Under the pieces are notes generated by a model. That model was given only the letters and a program-made list of their open reading frames with translations. It made no database searches and was not told where the DNA came from. Below are positions 4,996 through 5,472 of a DNA stretch of 5,472 nucleotides, piece by piece. This DNA is from an uncultured Prevotella sp. (GTDB taxonomy: Bacteria > Bacteroidota > Bacteroidia > Bacteroidales > Bacteroidaceae), in NCBI GenBank assembly GCA_946055365.1, contig CAMGFM010000106.1, positions 1 to 5,472 on the forward strand, read 5' to 3'. A program made the position numbers and the translations under genes. Position 1 is the first letter of the stretch. Each line of letters starts with the position of its first letter.

Positions 4996-5472
4996 ATGGC
5001 AAAGACAGAAGAACTCTCCCTCTTGCAGGAGGGCAAGCTCAAGGCCTTGCAGGCTGCGATGTCAAAGATAGAAAAGGACTTTGGCAAAGGCTCTATCATG
5101 AAGCTCGGCGACGAGCAGGTAGAAAACGTTGAGGTAATACCCACTGGCAGCATCGGTCTTGACGCTGCACTCGGCGTGGGCGGCTATCCCAAAGGCAGAA
5201 TTATCGAGATATACGGCCCGGAGTCGTCTGGTAAGACCACACTCGCCATACATGCCATCGCAGAGGCGCAGAGGGTGGGCGGCATTGCCGCATTCATTGA
5301 TGCGGAACATGCCTTTGACCGCTTCTATGCAGCCAAGCTCGGCGTGGATGTCAACAACCTGCTCATCTCACAGCCCGACAACGGAGAGCAGGCCCTGGAG
5401 ATAGCCGACCAACTCATACGCTCGTCGGCCATCGACATCATCGTCATCGACTCCGTGGCGGCTCCCACGCCC
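4996..5472 (+). CDS. recA: Recombinase RecA, N-terminal 159 residues (cut by window edge)
   Basis: RecA is the ATP-dependent strand-exchange protein of homologous recombination and also stimulates SOS-type cleavage reactions. The visible part covers the N-terminal oligomerisation helix and the start of the ATPase core; about half the protein lies beyond the edge. KIEKDFGKGSIMKLG (24-38), Walker A GPESSGKT (74-81), catalytic E104 in IDAEH (101-105) and Walker B IIVID (148-152) are intact, and residues align with E. coli numbering by an offset of 8. FDRFYAAKLGVD (107-118) is typical of Bacteroidetes as remembered. The start at 4996 gives MAKTEELSLLQEGK and is preceded by ACACATT with no Shine-Dalgarno. 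One oddity is SVAAPTP (153-159), where the family has SVAALTP: residue 157 is proline, matching L149 in E. coli. A single C for T in that codon (CTC to CCC) explains it. The frame stays open to the edge. Confidence 0.97.
   Translation, partial: MAKTEELSLLQEGKLKALQAAMSKIEKDFGKGSIMKLGDEQVENVEVIPTGSIGLDAALGVGGYPKGRIIEIYGPESSGKTTLAIHAIAEAQRVGGIAAFIDAEHAFDRFYAAKLGVDVNNLLISQPDNGEQALEIADQLIRSSAIDIIVIDSVAAPTP

Noticed and set aside
4944..5132. 62-codon plus-strand open frame overlapping the start of recA
   Set aside because: It is in a different frame from recA, whose N-terminus is unmistakable from 4996, and its product resembles nothing known.

Overview
This 5.5 kb stretch looks like chromosomal DNA from a member of the Bacteroidales, most likely Prevotella or a close relative. 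The reasons are these. The start codons have A-rich leaders and no Shine-Dalgarno sequence. There is a good match to the Bacteroidetes -7 promoter element (TAnnTTTG). RecA carries a Bacteroidetes-like FDRFY sequence just after the conserved IDAEH. The coding DNA is fairly GC-rich and the spacers are AT-rich. The genus is an inference from style and remembered sequences, not from a search. All five genes lie on the + strand.

Layout. Positions 56-2315 hold pta and ackA, the two-step acetyl-CoA to acetate pathway that yields ATP, and a clear intrinsic terminator closes this unit (2372-2418). Next is a 554-bp gene-free spacer (2316-2869). It contains four dyad-symmetric 15-bp elements repeated at exactly 22-bp intervals (2482-2562), phased A/T-tracts leading into a TAACTTTG promoter element (2664-2721), and a roughly 145-nt leader that can fold in two mutually exclusive ways. 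That leader precedes a 206-codon gene of unknown function (2870-3490). After a 96-bp spacer with a GC-rich hairpin comes a carboxynorspermidine/carboxyspermidine dehydrogenase of the saccharopine-dehydrogenase-like family (3587-4813), a polyamine enzyme. A 182-bp spacer with four copies of the hexamer GTGACA/TGTCAC (4859-4939) leads into recA, which runs off the right edge after 159 codons.

How the genes work together. pta and ackA form one energy-conserving pathway and probably one transcript. The unknown gene and the polyamine dehydrogenase probably share the promoter at about 2714, although the hairpin between them could modulate expression. recA probably has its own promoter, but the sequence support is weak. 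No mobile element, CRISPR array, tRNA or rRNA gene was seen. The genes are ordinary housekeeping genes apart from the unknown 206-residue protein. The less usual content is in the three non-coding segments and in a proline at a normally leucine position of RecA, right at the window edge.
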